A DNA stretch of 64,000 nucleotides from Desulfobulbaceae bacterium (GTDB lineage Bacteria > Desulfobacterota > Desulfobulbia > Desulfobulbales > Desulfocapsaceae): the NCBI GenBank assembly GCA_026988015.1, contig JALSMA010000081.1, forward strand, positions 19,372-83,371. Direction: 5' to 3'. Each line of letters starts with the position of its first letter. Position 1 is the first letter of the stretch. The position numbers and the translations under genes were made by a program. Of this stretch, positions 35,918 through 45,616 are shown piece by piece. The notes beneath the pieces were generated by a model, which had not been told where the DNA came from, searched no databases, and worked only from the letters and a program-made list of their open reading frames with translations.

Positions 35918-37375
35918 ATGTCAAGTTTTAAAAATTGTGTAAAACTGCCTTTTTTGTTTCTCCTACTGTTTCCTTCAACAGGTGTTACAGAGCAACTCTC
36001 GACTTCTACTGCGCTACAAAATAATATTACAATTCTGTCCGAATCCAAGAGCTGTCAGGGCTGTGATTTGAGGGGAGCTGTATTGAATAGACTTGATTTA
36101 TCCGATGCAAACCTTGAGGGTGCCAAATTAAGTCGTGCTAAAATGTCCCTTACCAACCTGTCAGGTGCAAATCTTCGCAATGCTGACTTACGCGAGGTTG
36201 TTTTTAATGGTGCGGATTTGGCAAATGCGGATCTTCGTGGTGCAGATTTAACAGGTGCCTCTCTCGTCGGAGCATACCTGTCAGGGGCACTCATGGATGG
36301 GGAAATGATTACCACTAATCCATATGACCAAGAGGGGATAGAGAACTTTTCAGAAACTGTTTATGTCGAGGATACGGTCTCCTCGAAAGCTCCCCCTGTT
36401 TCTGAGGAAATCATTATAGAAAACAGGCGTGACTTTGAGGAGACTCCTCCTGTCATCCAGGTGAGTCCGGAGGCTACAACAATCACTGAGTCATCCCAGG
36501 GGGAAAATTCAACTCAGGAAGTCAGTGATGGTTATGATACCACCGTGTTGCCAAAACAGAGTGCTACGGCACCTGATGTTAAGAGAAATCCTGCAATACA
36601 AAATGTAACGATAGCCGAGGAAGTTCAGGTGACAAATACCAGATCTTCCGGGGGGACACCAGATTCTGAAGAAGTAATGGCCACTGAATCAGAAGTTCAG
36701 GTAACAATCAGCAACAAAGCTGATTCATCTGAAAAAGCGGTTACCGATACTTTTAATGCTACTATTGGTTCAAACATGGCAGAATCCCAAGGTGCATCAC
36801 CTGACAAAGGAAATATAGAACCAGATACCTTTGTTTCTGGGGTTGATGTCTCCTCAGATAGCCTGTCTGATGCTAATACAGATGACACAGAAGTGGCGAT
36901 TGCTTACACAATTGAAGATGGGGCTCCTGCAGAAGAAAAAGATGCGGAAACAAGTGATACTGCTCAGGTAGCAGACAGTGTCATTGATAGTATTTTTAAC
37001 GTATTTTCAACTGTTGGCCCGACAACTCTTATTGATGATAACATTGCTGTTCTTCTTGACACTAACAAATGTTATGGATGTAATCTCTCGGGAGCTGATC
37101 TCAGTGGAAAAGATCTGGAAGATGCTGATCTCGAGAGTGCCGATCTTTCCTGGGCAAAACTATCCAATGCGGATTTGCAGAACGCTAATCTGAAAAACGC
37201 AAATCTTTCTGGAGCAGATCTTACAGGTGCAGATTTATCAGAAGCAGATTTGTATAAAGCGGTTGTTGAAGGTATGGATTTAACAGACGCAACTCTAGAG
37301 AATACTCTGCTTGATGATGTAGACTTAACTTCCGTCAAAGGATATAAAACCCAGGCAATAATATTGATGCAGTAG
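35918..37375 (+). CDS. Exported protein with two pentapeptide-repeat domains
   Basis: A 485-residue protein: signal peptide (LPFLFLLLFPSTGVTE), a first pentapeptide-repeat domain at about 45-125 and a second at about 388-465, joined by a ~260-residue acidic Ser/Thr/Glu linker. Both domains begin with a CxGC cap (SCQGCDLRGAVL; KCYGCNLSGADL) followed by A(N/D)L-type repeats that form a right-handed square beta-helix. AGGAG is 5 bases before the ATG 35918; a GTG two codons earlier lacks the spacing. The module is a possible scaffold or binding protein in the periplasm. Function unknown. Confidence 0.82.
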   Translation: MSSFKNCVKLPFLFLLLFPSTGVTEQLSTSTALQNNITILSESKSCQGCDLRGAVLNRLDLSDANLEGAKLSRAKMSLTNLSGANLRNADLREVVFNGADLANADLRGADLTGASLVGAYLSGALMDGEMITTNPYDQEGIENFSETVYVEDTVSSKAPPVSEEIIIENRRDFEETPPVIQVSPEATTITESSQGENSTQEVSDGYDTTVLPKQSATAPDVKRNPAIQNVTIAEEVQVTNTRSSGGTPDSEEVMATESEVQVTISNKADSSEKAVTDTFNATIGSNMAESQGASPDKGNIEPDTFVSGVDVSSDSLSDANTDDTEVAIAYTIEDGAPAEEKDAETSDTAQVADSVIDSIFNVFSTVGPTTLIDDNIAVLLDTNKCYGCNLSGADLSGKDLEDADLESADLSWAKLSNADLQNANLKNANLSGADLTGADLSEADLYKAVVEGMDLTDATLENTLLDDVDLTSVKGYKTQAIILMQ

Positions 37376-37411
37376 TTTTATTCCAGGGATGCTGGCAGTC
37401 ATAATGAATTC

Positions 37412-37445
37412 AAAAAGAAGTTTTTTTGAGAAGAACTTCTTTTTT
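37412..37445. terminator. Bidirectional terminator
   Basis: An 11-bp stem (AAAAAGAAGTT with AACTTCTTTTT) lies between the converging pentapeptide and receiver genes. A- and T-runs on either side serve both strands. Confidence 0.75.
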
Positions 37446-37457
37446 ATTTATGAATGT

Positions 37458-38033
37458 TTAGCGGATACTTTGGATATTTTTCAAGATCTGAGCAACTCTT
37501 TCAGCAAAGTCTAGTTCGTGATTATTGGCAATACTCTCTATACTGTCAATATGGCTTTGCAACGATGCAGCGGTTATCTCTAAGTTCTGTATTGTTTCAG
37601 CTGCTGTACTTTCAGTAACGTCCATTGCCTGGCGCAGGTCTTGAGCATTTCGTACCAACCCACGCATGGTGGATATTTTCTCAAGCCGCAGGAAAAGTTC
37701 GGTGAAATTAATAGGCTTCTCTAAATAATCTGAGGCCCCCTTTTTCATAGCTTCTACTGCTGTATCAATTGATGAGTGTGCCGTAATAAGGATCACTTCA
37801 ATGTTTCGTTCAAGTTCTTTTGCAAATTCAAGAACTTCTATTCCTCCAACATCACCAGGCATCATAAGATCTGTCAAAACCACATCAACGTGGTTGCTTG
37901 CCAGGGTTTCATTGCCGACATATCCATCTTCTGCCAGGAGGACTTTATATTTCTCCTTTGCTAGGCGCTGTTCAAGTAGTCTTCGAATTACAGGATCATC
38001 ATCGACAACAAGTATTGTTAGGTTATTCATCAC
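37458..38033 (-). CDS. Response regulator, receiver plus helical tail
   Basis: A 191-residue protein. Receiver at about 1-125 with VVDDDPV, phospho-acceptor Asp in VVLTDLMMPGD and the Lys in YLEKPI. A ~65-residue helical C-terminal tail (ESTAAETIQNLEITAASLQS) has no recognised output domain. It is the last gene of the chemotaxis operon, 6 bases after cheR, and may be a phosphate sink or an adaptor in this pathway. Confidence 0.85.
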   Translation of the reverse strand: MMNNLTILVVDDDPVIRRLLEQRLAKEKYKVLLAEDGYVGNETLASNHVDVVLTDLMMPGDVGGIEVLEFAKELERNIEVILITAHSSIDTAVEAMKKGASDYLEKPINFTELFLRLEKISTMRGLVRNAQDLRQAMDVTESTAAETIQNLEITAASLQSHIDSIESIANNHELDFAERVAQILKNIQSIR

Positions 38034-38039
38034 GGTGCC

Positions 38040-38882
38040 TCAGGTTTTTTTCTGGTAGAAAATGGCACGCAAATGCCTTTTGGGGACAAATCGTGGACAG
38101 ATTCCTGTAAGTGATTCGGTGGAACCTATTATTAAAAAACCATCATCTGCCAGACTGTCAGCTAGTTTATTGAAGAGTTTTTTTCTATCGGCAAGGGTAA
38201 AATAGATTGCCACATTTCGACAAAAAATTATATCGAATTTTCCCAGACCCCCAAAAGGGAGCATGAGGTTCAGTTTCCTGAAGTTCACCATGGCTCTTAA
38301 TTCGTCTTTTACCTTCCAACTATCACCAAAGAGAGTGAAATGTTTCTGGAGTGTCTGGCGAGGGAGACCACGTTCTATCTCAAATTTGTTGTACTTGCCA
38401 TAGCTTGCCTGCTGAATAGCACTGTCTGATATGTCAGTTCCGAGGAGCTTGAAGTTGAACTGATCCATCTGGTTGCCTATAAGATCTTTAATAACCATAG
38501 CTACAGAGTAAAGTTCCTGGCCAGTTGAAGAGGCAGCACTCCATATTTTTATGTTGGTTTTGAGTCGTGGCGAACTAGGAGTGCGAAGATCTATGATCTC
38601 TGGTAGAAGCTTGTGTTTCAGGAGTTCAAACGGTCCATTGTCACGGAAAAAAAGAGTTTCATTTGTGGAAATTGCATCTATTATCTGTCGTTCTATTCTC
38701 TTTCCGGCATCTTTTCTGGCCTTTTGATAAAGCTCTTGATAGGAATTGCAGCCATGTTCTTCGGCAATCGATGAAAGTCTGGTTTCAAAGAGATACGACT
38801 TGCTCTGGTCCAGATATATCCCAGATATATCGTGGATGTATTGAGCTATTACTTTTAGCTCTGCAGGTTGAATCTTCAGCAT
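38040..38882 (-). CDS. cheR: Chemotaxis methyltransferase CheR
   Basis: A 280-residue enzyme that methylates glutamates of chemoreceptors with S-adenosylmethionine. Family motifs: NETLFFRDNGPFELLK, IWSAASSTGQELYSVAMVI (SAM-binding), GTDISDSAI, and FDIIFCRNVAIYF. It follows cheB and precedes the receiver gene. The C-terminal VPKRH tail is normal; there is no pentapeptide-docking domain. Confidence 0.95.
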   Translation of the reverse strand: MLKIQPAELKVIAQYIHDISGIYLDQSKSYLFETRLSSIAEEHGCNSYQELYQKARKDAGKRIERQIIDAISTNETLFFRDNGPFELLKHKLLPEIIDLRTPSSPRLKTNIKIWSAASSTGQELYSVAMVIKDLIGNQMDQFNFKLLGTDISDSAIQQASYGKYNKFEIERGLPRQTLQKHFTLFGDSWKVKDELRAMVNFRKLNLMLPFGGLGKFDIIFCRNVAIYFTLADRKKLFNKLADSLADDGFLIIGSTESLTGICPRFVPKRHLRAIFYQKKT

Positions 38883-38918
38883 ATGGTTCCAGACGTTTGT
38901 TGTTTTGAGGGTGAAGTG

Positions 38919-40049
38919 TTAGCGAACACTTTTTACAATTTCTTCTGCAATAGCATTCAAAGGAGCAACGATATCAGCTATACCAGATTCTATCGGTTTT
39001 TTTGGCATTCCAAAAACAACACAGGTAGCTTCGTTCTGAGCGATAATGGTGGCCCCTTTTTTCTGGAGGGTCTGCAGGCCTTTTGTCCCATCTGATCCCA
39101 TTCCAGTCATTATTACTGCGGTGGTTCTACCAACATAGTAATCTCCGACTGATCTGAAAAGATAGTCAGCAGAAGGGCGGCACGAATTTTCAGGAGGGTC
39201 ATTGGTTATTTTAATTTGTCGGTTCTTTCCGTCTGCGCTGGCGACAAGTTTCATCTGTTTTCCACCGGGAGCAATGTAGACCACATTGTTCTGAATGTTT
39301 TCGCGATCCTCAGCCTCCTTGACAGTTAATGCACATTTAGCGTTGAGACTGGTGGCGAGAGACTTGGTGAAAACAGGGGGCATATGCTGGACAATGACAA
39401 TGGGGACACCCAGGTTACCAGGTAACATCGGAAGCATCTGGGTTAACGCATTGGGCCCTCCAGTGGATATTCCTATTGTGACGATTTCCGATTTGCCTTT
39501 TCTAACGGATGATTTTGCTTTGGCGGCTTTGGCGCTATCCGTCCTTGCTCCCAGTGGTTTCAGTGGGCGTTTGGTGGGTGTTGCTGGCCCCTTTGTGAAG
39601 CGACCTTTATTCCCAAGAAGTTTAGAGGCATTTCTTGAAGCTTTGAATTCCTTGATAATGGGGGCGAGGGCTTGTTTGAGTTGTTTTTTACTTTCGGCAG
39701 CATTCGTTGAACTGGGTTTGAGGATAAAATCAAAAGCTCCGAGTTCCAGAGCCTTCATGGTCATCTCACCACCATCTGTGGTAAGAGTGGATACCATGAC
39801 AGCGCCAATGGTGGGGTACTTTGATTGAAGTTCTGCCAGAACCTCTATGCCGTTCATCTCTGGCATTTCAATGTCGAGGGTGAGAAGATCGGGCTTGAGG
39901 CGGGAGATCTTTGACATGGCAATGTTGCCATTGTGGGCTACGCCAACTACTTCAACCCCAGGTATTTCTGCAAGTATGTCCGAAACTGCCTTTCTATAAA
40001 CGATGGTATCATCAACCACAAGAACGCGAAGCTGTTTTCCAATGAACAT
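38919..40049 (-). CDS. cheB: Chemotaxis methylesterase CheB
   Basis: A 376-residue receiver-esterase. Receiver (D13/D14, phospho-acceptor D59 in LLTLDIEMPEMNG, Lys in DFILKP) controls the esterase, whose catalytic triad is seen in GISTGGP (Ser), QHMPP (His) and MTGMGSDG (Asp). A basic linker of ~35 residues joins the domains. Its start overlaps the cheW stop by one base. It reverses CheR methylation. Confidence 0.96.
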   Translation of the reverse strand: MFIGKQLRVLVVDDTIVYRKAVSDILAEIPGVEVVGVAHNGNIAMSKISRLKPDLLTLDIEMPEMNGIEVLAELQSKYPTIGAVMVSTLTTDGGEMTMKALELGAFDFILKPSSTNAAESKKQLKQALAPIIKEFKASRNASKLLGNKGRFTKGPATPTKRPLKPLGARTDSAKAAKAKSSVRKGKSEIVTIGISTGGPNALTQMLPMLPGNLGVPIVIVQHMPPVFTKSLATSLNAKCALTVKEAEDRENIQNNVVYIAPGGKQMKLVASADGKNRQIKITNDPPENSCRPSADYLFRSVGDYYVGRTTAVIMTGMGSDGTKGLQTLQKKGATIIAQNEATCVVFGMPKKPIESGIADIVAPLNAIAEEIVKSVR

Positions 40050-40510
40050 TAATTTCTCTCTTCAAGACGCAGTACCTTTTCAACATCAAGGATACCTATT
40101 AATTTATCTTCGGTTTTGTATACCCCGGTGAAAAATTCACCTTGAATGCCTCCCATATTCGAAGGAGGGGGCTCAAATTTATCGGTGTTAGCCTGTACAA
40201 CATCACTGATTTTTTTAACAAGAAGGCCGATGTGTTCCCCTTTGGAGTTGACGATTATATTGCGTGGATCATTGGAAAGGTTAGTTTCTCCAAGGCCTAG
40301 TTTTTTACTCAAATCGATACTGGTGATAATCTGACCCCGTAAATTCAAAATTCCGAGTACATAGCTAGGCGCCTGTGGTACTGTTGTCATATCGATGAGT
40401 TTGTTGATTTCCTGGATTTTTAATATATCCATTCCGCAAAGGGCATCACCTACAAGAAAAGTAGATAATTCTACCAGATTTTTATTTACTGTATTATCGC
40501 TGTTTTCCAT
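40049..40510 (-). CDS. cheW: Chemotaxis adaptor CheW
   Basis: A 153-residue adaptor that bridges CheA to chemoreceptors. Motifs: YVLGILNLRGQIITSIDLSK and the second strand region with FFTGVYKTEDKLIGILDVEK. It is the gene after repeat copy D, so it could be partly insulated from cheA and mcp. Confidence 0.93.
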   Translation of the reverse strand: MENSDNTVNKNLVELSTFLVGDALCGMDILKIQEINKLIDMTTVPQAPSYVLGILNLRGQIITSIDLSKKLGLGETNLSNDPRNIIVNSKGEHIGLLVKKISDVVQANTDKFEPPPSNMGGIQGEFFTGVYKTEDKLIGILDVEKVLRLEERN

Positions 40511-40558
40511 TAAACATACTCCTAAATCTTATTTAAAAGATGGTACTTGTCAAATATT

Positions 40559-40715
40559 GATGGCGTCGTAAAAACTATTCATCTGCTTCGTTGCTGCATT
40601 TCTTGTTCAATCATGACGTACCCTAGTACTACGAAATCAAATAAAAAATATGCCTCTCGCATCTGAAGGTTTTTACTTAACCATCTATCAATTGACTTTT
40701 TTACGAGATTGTCAA
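40559..40715 (+). repeat. Dispersed repeat element, copy D
   Basis: The clearest copy: left end GATGGCGTCGTAAAAACT, then TTCATCTGCTTCGTTGCTGC; centre GTACCCTAGTAC; right end ATTGACTTTTTTACGAGATT. It fills the mcp-cheW gap, and the stop codon of mcp (TGA) lies in the element's TTTGACAATC right end. Confidence 0.75.
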
Positions 40716-42430
40716 ATATTAAATTTATCCACTTCACGTGTAAGCTGGTCTGCCAGATCTTTAATCTTCTCAGAATTTTTACTGACATCTTCACTTCCCT
40801 GGTTCATTGACTGGGCAGCATCACTTACATCGGTGATATCCCTGGCAACTTCATCAGCAACCGTCGAACTCTGTGCAACGTTTTCAGTTACTTCCTGAAT
40901 GCCAAGGGAGGCTTGGCTGATATTATCTGATATCTCGATGGTGGTTGCCGATTGTTCTTCAACAGCTGATACTATTGTTGTAACAATATCATTTATTTCA
41001 CTAATGACTTGTGTGATTTGTTGTATCTGTTCAACTGTGCCACTAGTAGATGACTGAATTCCACTAATCCGGCTTTTAATTTCCTGGGTGGCTTCTGCTG
41101 TTTGTTTGGCGAGCTCTTTAATCTCATTTGCTACTACGGCAAATCCTTTCCCAGCTTCTCCGGCCCTTGCAGCTTCTATTGTGGCATTTAACGCCAGCAG
41201 ATTTGTCTGCGCCGAAATTTCGGTGATACTTTCCGTTACCTTGCCAATTTCATTGGCTGCCCTGCCAAGTTCATCAATTTTTTCAGAAGCACTTCCAGCC
41301 TCTGCAACAGCTTCTTCTGTGATCAACTGGCATTTTTCGGTATTTTTGACAATGGCGTTTATGGTGGTTGTCATTTCATCCGTGGCTGCAGAGACTAGGC
41401 CAATGTTTGTTGACGCTTCTTCTGTCGCAGCTGCCACAGAATTCATATTAGAACTCATCTCCTCAGCTGCCTCTGCAACATTTCGTGATCTGCTAGCAGT
41501 ATCTTGGCTGGAAGCGTTAAACTCATTCGCGATATCACCAAGTTCAACCGACGATTGTGAAAGCGTATCAGCATTGCGAGATATAGTACGCATCATGGCG
41601 TTCAGATCCTGAGTCATGTTGTTAAGGTTCTTTGCCATGAGTCCAAATTCATCCTCACCTTTTAATTCCAGTTGTCCAGAAAGATTGCCATTTGCGATAT
41701 CCTTCACAAAAGAAGAAAAGGAGGCGAGGGGAGTGATAATGCTCTTGTTGAGAACAAACCATACAGTAACACCTATGAGTGAAAGTAAACCAAGTGTCCA
41801 TATCACGATGGATACTTTGGCCTGGCTAACCTTTGCGTTGGCGGCGTCAAGTGATGTGATTACCTCAAAAGCTCCATACATATCTCCTACACTCAGGCCC
41901 TCTTTAGTATATCCGACGACATCCTTACCACCTTTAGGGTCTCCGTGACACAGGAGGCATTCTTTAGTTAAATAGACTGAGGAGAAGAAATAGACTTTAT
42001 CTTTTGAAACGATAATTTTTTCTTTTTTTGACTCGCTTTCAAGCTCTCTAAGTACCTTGCCTTCAAAATCATTGGGATTGTTATCTGGATTCCTCGGATT
42101 AAAATGAGGGGTTTTAAAGACATAGCCACCAGCATCAGAATTCATTTTTGCGACATTAATAGCGGTGATAACAGGTACCGCATTGACAACTACTGATGCG
42201 TCCAGTTCAGACAGGGGTGGAATAATTCCGGAGTGAAGCTTTTCGGCCATATCACTTCTTGAGGCCTCAGCCATTTGCACAATTGCCTTACTTTTCGCGA
42301 TTAATGCTTCTTCGGCACCTGAGCGGATATCACTAACACGTTGCCAGGCGAGTATTGAGGCGATAATGATTGGCCCTGAGACTGCTAAAATGAGAAGTTT
42401 CCATTTGATGGAGATATTTTGCAAATTCAT
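40712..42430 (-). CDS. Heme-c-type methyl-accepting chemoreceptor
   Basis: A 572-residue chemoreceptor. Helix 1 at about 10-30; a periplasmic sensor to ~205 of the Tll0287/DUF3365 type with a covalent-heme motif CLLCH (158-162); helix 2 at about 206-228; HAMP to ~280; then a signalling domain with the hairpin [21 protein letters not shown] c-type heme in a chemoreceptor suggests sensing of redox or gas ligands. It sits in the che operon between cheA and cheW, so it is its dedicated receptor. Confidence 0.9.
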   Translation of the reverse strand: MNLQNISIKWKLLILAVSGPIIIASILAWQRVSDIRSGAEEALIAKSKAIVQMAEASRSDMAEKLHSGIIPPLSELDASVVVNAVPVITAINVAKMNSDAGGYVFKTPHFNPRNPDNNPNDFEGKVLRELESESKKEKIIVSKDKVYFFSSVYLTKECLLCHGDPKGGKDVVGYTKEGLSVGDMYGAFEVITSLDAANAKVSQAKVSIVIWTLGLLSLIGVTVWFVLNKSIITPLASFSSFVKDIANGNLSGQLELKGEDEFGLMAKNLNNMTQDLNAMMRTISRNADTLSQSSVELGDIANEFNASSQDTASRSRNVAEAAEEMSSNMNSVAAATEEASTNIGLVSAATDEMTTTINAIVKNTEKCQLITEEAVAEAGSASEKIDELGRAANEIGKVTESITEISAQTNLLALNATIEAARAGEAGKGFAVVANEIKELAKQTAEATQEIKSRISGIQSSTSGTVEQIQQITQVISEINDIVTTIVSAVEEQSATTIEISDNISQASLGIQEVTENVAQSSTVADEVARDITDVSDAAQSMNQGSEDVSKNSEKIKDLADQLTREVDKFNI

Positions 42431-42464
42431 GAATTATTCCTTTCTAAGGATGACAAGAGAGAGA

Positions 42465-45341
42465 TCAATGTACTTGCTTCACATAGTGATGAACTGAGGC
42501 CATGAGTTTTTCTTTATCAAGTTTAATGTGATACTCATCCACACCCACCGCTTTTCCTTTAGCAACATCCTCTTCGCCGGCAAGAGTCGTCAACGCTATG
42601 ATAGGTATTGTTGCAAAGCGTGGATCTTTTCGGATTGTCTCAGTAAGTTCAAAACCATCCATGTTCGGCATTTCAATGTCAGTAACAACTATGGTGACCT
42701 CATCGCCATGTTCCTGAAGGAGTTCCCAGGCAATAGCGCCATCTTCACCTTCGATGACATCATATCCGGATTCAGTCATATAATTTTTAACCTGGTTTCT
42801 GAAAAAGTTTGAATCTTCAGCAATCAGGATGGTGGGAATCTTACCTTCTTCCGGGGCCTCAAATACTTCCTGGTCTTCAAACCACTCTGGGAAAAGAACT
42901 CCTACAATTTCATAAATATCTATGAGCATGGTGGTTTGTCCGTCAATAATGGTGGATCCCATAACCCCAGGTTGTTTTAAGGTGACATCATCTATGGATA
43001 CGGAAATTTCAATGGCATCTATAGGGCCTATCGCCAAAAGGCCAACAATCTGATTGGCAATGTTAAATACTATAACCAACAAGTCTTCATTGTCAGCGAT
43101 AGGCTGAACCATGGCAACATCGTCAACAGCAATGAGCGACAGGCTGCCACCCCTATATTGCATTACCCGTTTACCGCCTAGCTCCTCAATGTCAGATCGT
43201 TTAATTTTCTCAATACGCTCCACCTGATTCAGTGGCACAGCGAATTGTTCTTTTTCTGAACTTCTAAAGGTGAGCAGGGCTTGTTTGTCTTTTTGGGCTT
43301 TGACCAGCTCTTCGGCTGCAAGGGCAACCTCGCTGGCCCGGTCTGAACCATCCATGGAAGTAAGATCTGCCATAATGGCAAGGTTAGTGACATCAAGGAT
43401 GAGGGCTATTCGACCGTCACCCATTATTGTAGCACCGGCATAGCCTTTACAGCCTTGGAGATGTTTACCCAGGGGTTTGATAACGATCTCTTCAGAATCC
43501 TGAAGCTTGTCCACGATCAAACCGTATTTCATTGAACCATTGGAGACAACCACGATATTCAAAGCGCTGGATGGAGTATGCCTTCGGTCATCAAGTTTAC
43601 GTTCAGCTTCAATGGCATCTTTTTCAGCCTGTAGAGCTTCTGCTTCCCTGGTATCAAGTGGTGTTTCCTTTCCTCTTCGATCAGATATGCGTTCTCTGCG
43701 GTCTTTCTTGAACTCTTCATCAGAAAGATCGTAATACGTTCTATCTATGTTTAGGACGTCAGCTAAACGAATAAGAGGAAGGAGGTTGCCACGCAGCCTT
43801 ACAACTTCGGCATTACCAACACGTTCAATACGGTTCTTTACCTGATTGGCTGGTATGCGGAGGAGTTCTTCAAGATTTACCTGAGGGATGGCATACCGTT
43901 CACCTCCTGTCATAATGATTTGACAGGGGATGATTGCAAGTGTCAACGGAAGCTTAATGGAGATGGTAGTTCCCTGGCCCACTTCGGAGATGATGTCCAC
44001 TTGACCACCTAACTGGTCAAGATTGGTTTTAACAACATCCATCCCGACACCTCTGCCAGAGACATCAGTGACTTCTTTAGCAGTGGAAAAACCTGGTAAC
44101 AGGATAAGGTTAACCTTTTCTTTCTCAGACATGAGCTGAGCCTGTTCAGGTGTAATGAGACCTTTGTTTATAGCAGCTTCAGCAAGGACTTCTCCATCAA
44201 GGCCCTTACCATCATCACTGATTTCAATAACAACCTGACCGGCTGCATGGTAGGCCTTCAGGATAACGAGACCTTTTGGCGATTTTCCAACTTTGGTACG
44301 CTCTTCTGGCAGCTCAATTCCATGGTCAACAGAGTTCCTGACAAGATGGGTGAGTGGGTCATTGATTGATTCGATAATAGTTTTATCAAGTTCTACATCT
44401 TTACCAACAATGGTCAGGTCTATGGTTTTGTTTAGCTTGCTGGATAGATCCCGGACAACCCTTGGGAATTTACCAAAGACATTTCCAATAGGCTGCATGC
44501 GGGTTAACATTATCGCTTCTTGCAGCTCGGAGGTAATGAGATCAATGCGTTGTCCGACACTCTCAGCGTTGATGGTGTCGCCTGATGATATGGTTTGAAG
44601 CAGTTGATTCCGGCTGAGAACCAGTTCGCCGGCAAGGGTCATGAGCGAGTCAAGAAGACTGACATGTACCCTGATGCTGGTGTCAACTTTTACCTTCGCT
44701 GCAGATTTCTTAGGAACCGACGGGCTGGAAGGTTTTGGTGTCGGAGCAAGTTGCGGGGCAGGTGCAGCAATGGGAGTTGGGGCGGCGACCTCTGTTTCCT
44801 TGGCCAGAACTGGCTCGGGATCCGGTTCGGGATCCGGTTCTGGTGCGGGAACGGTTCTCTTAACTACTGTCTCCTCATGAGCAGAACCAGTGTCAGCCTC
44901 AGCTGTCCCGTCTTCCAGTGGCTCCTCTGCAGCGGGTGCGGCTTTTTGAGGCGGGTTGCCATCATAAATATCATTCAGTGGAACGAGATGTTCTTCAATA
45001 TCATATTCATTGGAATTGTTAACATCCTCTATCATGGTGTTAAGCTTATCTGATGCCTGGAGCAAAACATTTATGATTTCAGGCGTGGGTGTGAGCTTGC
45101 CGCTCCTTATGAGACCAAGAACATTCTCCATTACATGGGACAGATCCTGGATCACCGTCAGTCCCATAAAACCTGCTCCACCCTTTATTGAATGGGCAGC
45201 ACGAAAAACCTTATTTACAAGATCCTCATCTATGTCGGCACCGTCTTCCTCAATAGCAAGAAGGTCATTTTCTATATCTGCGAGATGTTCAAGTGATTCT
45301 TCTATAAAACCCTGGAGTATCTCATCATCTTCTATTTGCAT
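42465..45341 (-). CDS. cheA: CheA histidine kinase with two CheW domains and a C-terminal receiver
   Basis: A 958-residue hybrid. HPt P1 (about 1-110, H50 in AAHSIKGGAG), a Pro/Glu linker with DPEPDPEPDPEP, dimerisation P3 (~225-285), kinase core (~300-470; DDGKGLDGEVL, GRGVGMDVVKTNL), then a first CheW-like domain interrupted by a charged insert, a second CheW-like domain (~690-825) and a receiver (~835-958; phospho-acceptor Asp in VVTDIEMPNMDG, Lys in IKLDK). The added CheW-receiver unit equals CheV fused to CheA. AAGGAG ribosome site. First gene of the chemotaxis operon. Confidence 0.93.
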   Translation of the reverse strand: MQIEDDEILQGFIEESLEHLADIENDLLAIEEDGADIDEDLVNKVFRAAHSIKGGAGFMGLTVIQDLSHVMENVLGLIRSGKLTPTPEIINVLLQASDKLNTMIEDVNNSNEYDIEEHLVPLNDIYDGNPPQKAAPAAEEPLEDGTAEADTGSAHEETVVKRTVPAPEPDPEPDPEPVLAKETEVAAPTPIAAPAPQLAPTPKPSSPSVPKKSAAKVKVDTSIRVHVSLLDSLMTLAGELVLSRNQLLQTISSGDTINAESVGQRIDLITSELQEAIMLTRMQPIGNVFGKFPRVVRDLSSKLNKTIDLTIVGKDVELDKTIIESINDPLTHLVRNSVDHGIELPEERTKVGKSPKGLVILKAYHAAGQVVIEISDDGKGLDGEVLAEAAINKGLITPEQAQLMSEKEKVNLILLPGFSTAKEVTDVSGRGVGMDVVKTNLDQLGGQVDIISEVGQGTTISIKLPLTLAIIPCQIIMTGGERYAIPQVNLEELLRIPANQVKNRIERVGNAEVVRLRGNLLPLIRLADVLNIDRTYYDLSDEEFKKDRRERISDRRGKETPLDTREAEALQAEKDAIEAERKLDDRRHTPSSALNIVVVSNGSMKYGLIVDKLQDSEEIVIKPLGKHLQGCKGYAGATIMGDGRIALILDVTNLAIMADLTSMDGSDRASEVALAAEELVKAQKDKQALLTFRSSEKEQFAVPLNQVERIEKIKRSDIEELGGKRVMQYRGGSLSLIAVDDVAMVQPIADNEDLLVIVFNIANQIVGLLAIGPIDAIEISVSIDDVTLKQPGVMGSTIIDGQTTMLIDIYEIVGVLFPEWFEDQEVFEAPEEGKIPTILIAEDSNFFRNQVKNYMTESGYDVIEGEDGAIAWELLQEHGDEVTIVVTDIEMPNMDGFELTETIRKDPRFATIPIIALTTLAGEEDVAKGKAVGVDEYHIKLDKEKLMASVHHYVKQVH

Positions 45342-45528
45342 AACCGGCTCCTTCTAAAAAAAATATTGGGAAGTAATCGAGGAAACTTTCCCCATTATCT
45401 TTACGAATAACAAAAATACTTATGAATAGTTCATTCTATACATATGGTTTGTTGAATGTACAGGGAATTTTCAAAAAAAAAGTATCTGAGAACGGGCGAT
45501 TAAAATAGGATGAAATCAGGCTTAATTT

Positions 45529-45571
45529 CCCATTCACTACAGATAAAAGAAGACGTCTGGCAGTGAATGGG
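45529..45571 (-). repeat. Hairpin between slyD-like gene and cheA
   Basis: CCCATTCACT and its complement AGTGAATGGG are separated by 23 bases. No U-tract follows. Nothing else is seen in the 45342-45616 gap. Confidence 0.4.
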
Positions 45572-45616
45572 GAGTAGAGATGTGGAGCAGGAATGGGTTG
45601 GTGTAGGATTTGATAT

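Noticed and set aside
39295..39828. 177-codon plus-strand frame opposite cheB
   Set aside because: The opposite strand encodes a full CheB with all catalytic motifs; this frame is a shadow.
41088..41612. 174-codon plus-strand frame opposite the chemoreceptor
   Set aside because: Ala/Ser-rich frame typical of the complement of a coiled-coil gene; no motif and no promoter.
44595..45053. 152-codon plus-strand frame opposite cheA
   Set aside because: It covers the Pro/Glu linker and P1 region of CheA; no independent support.
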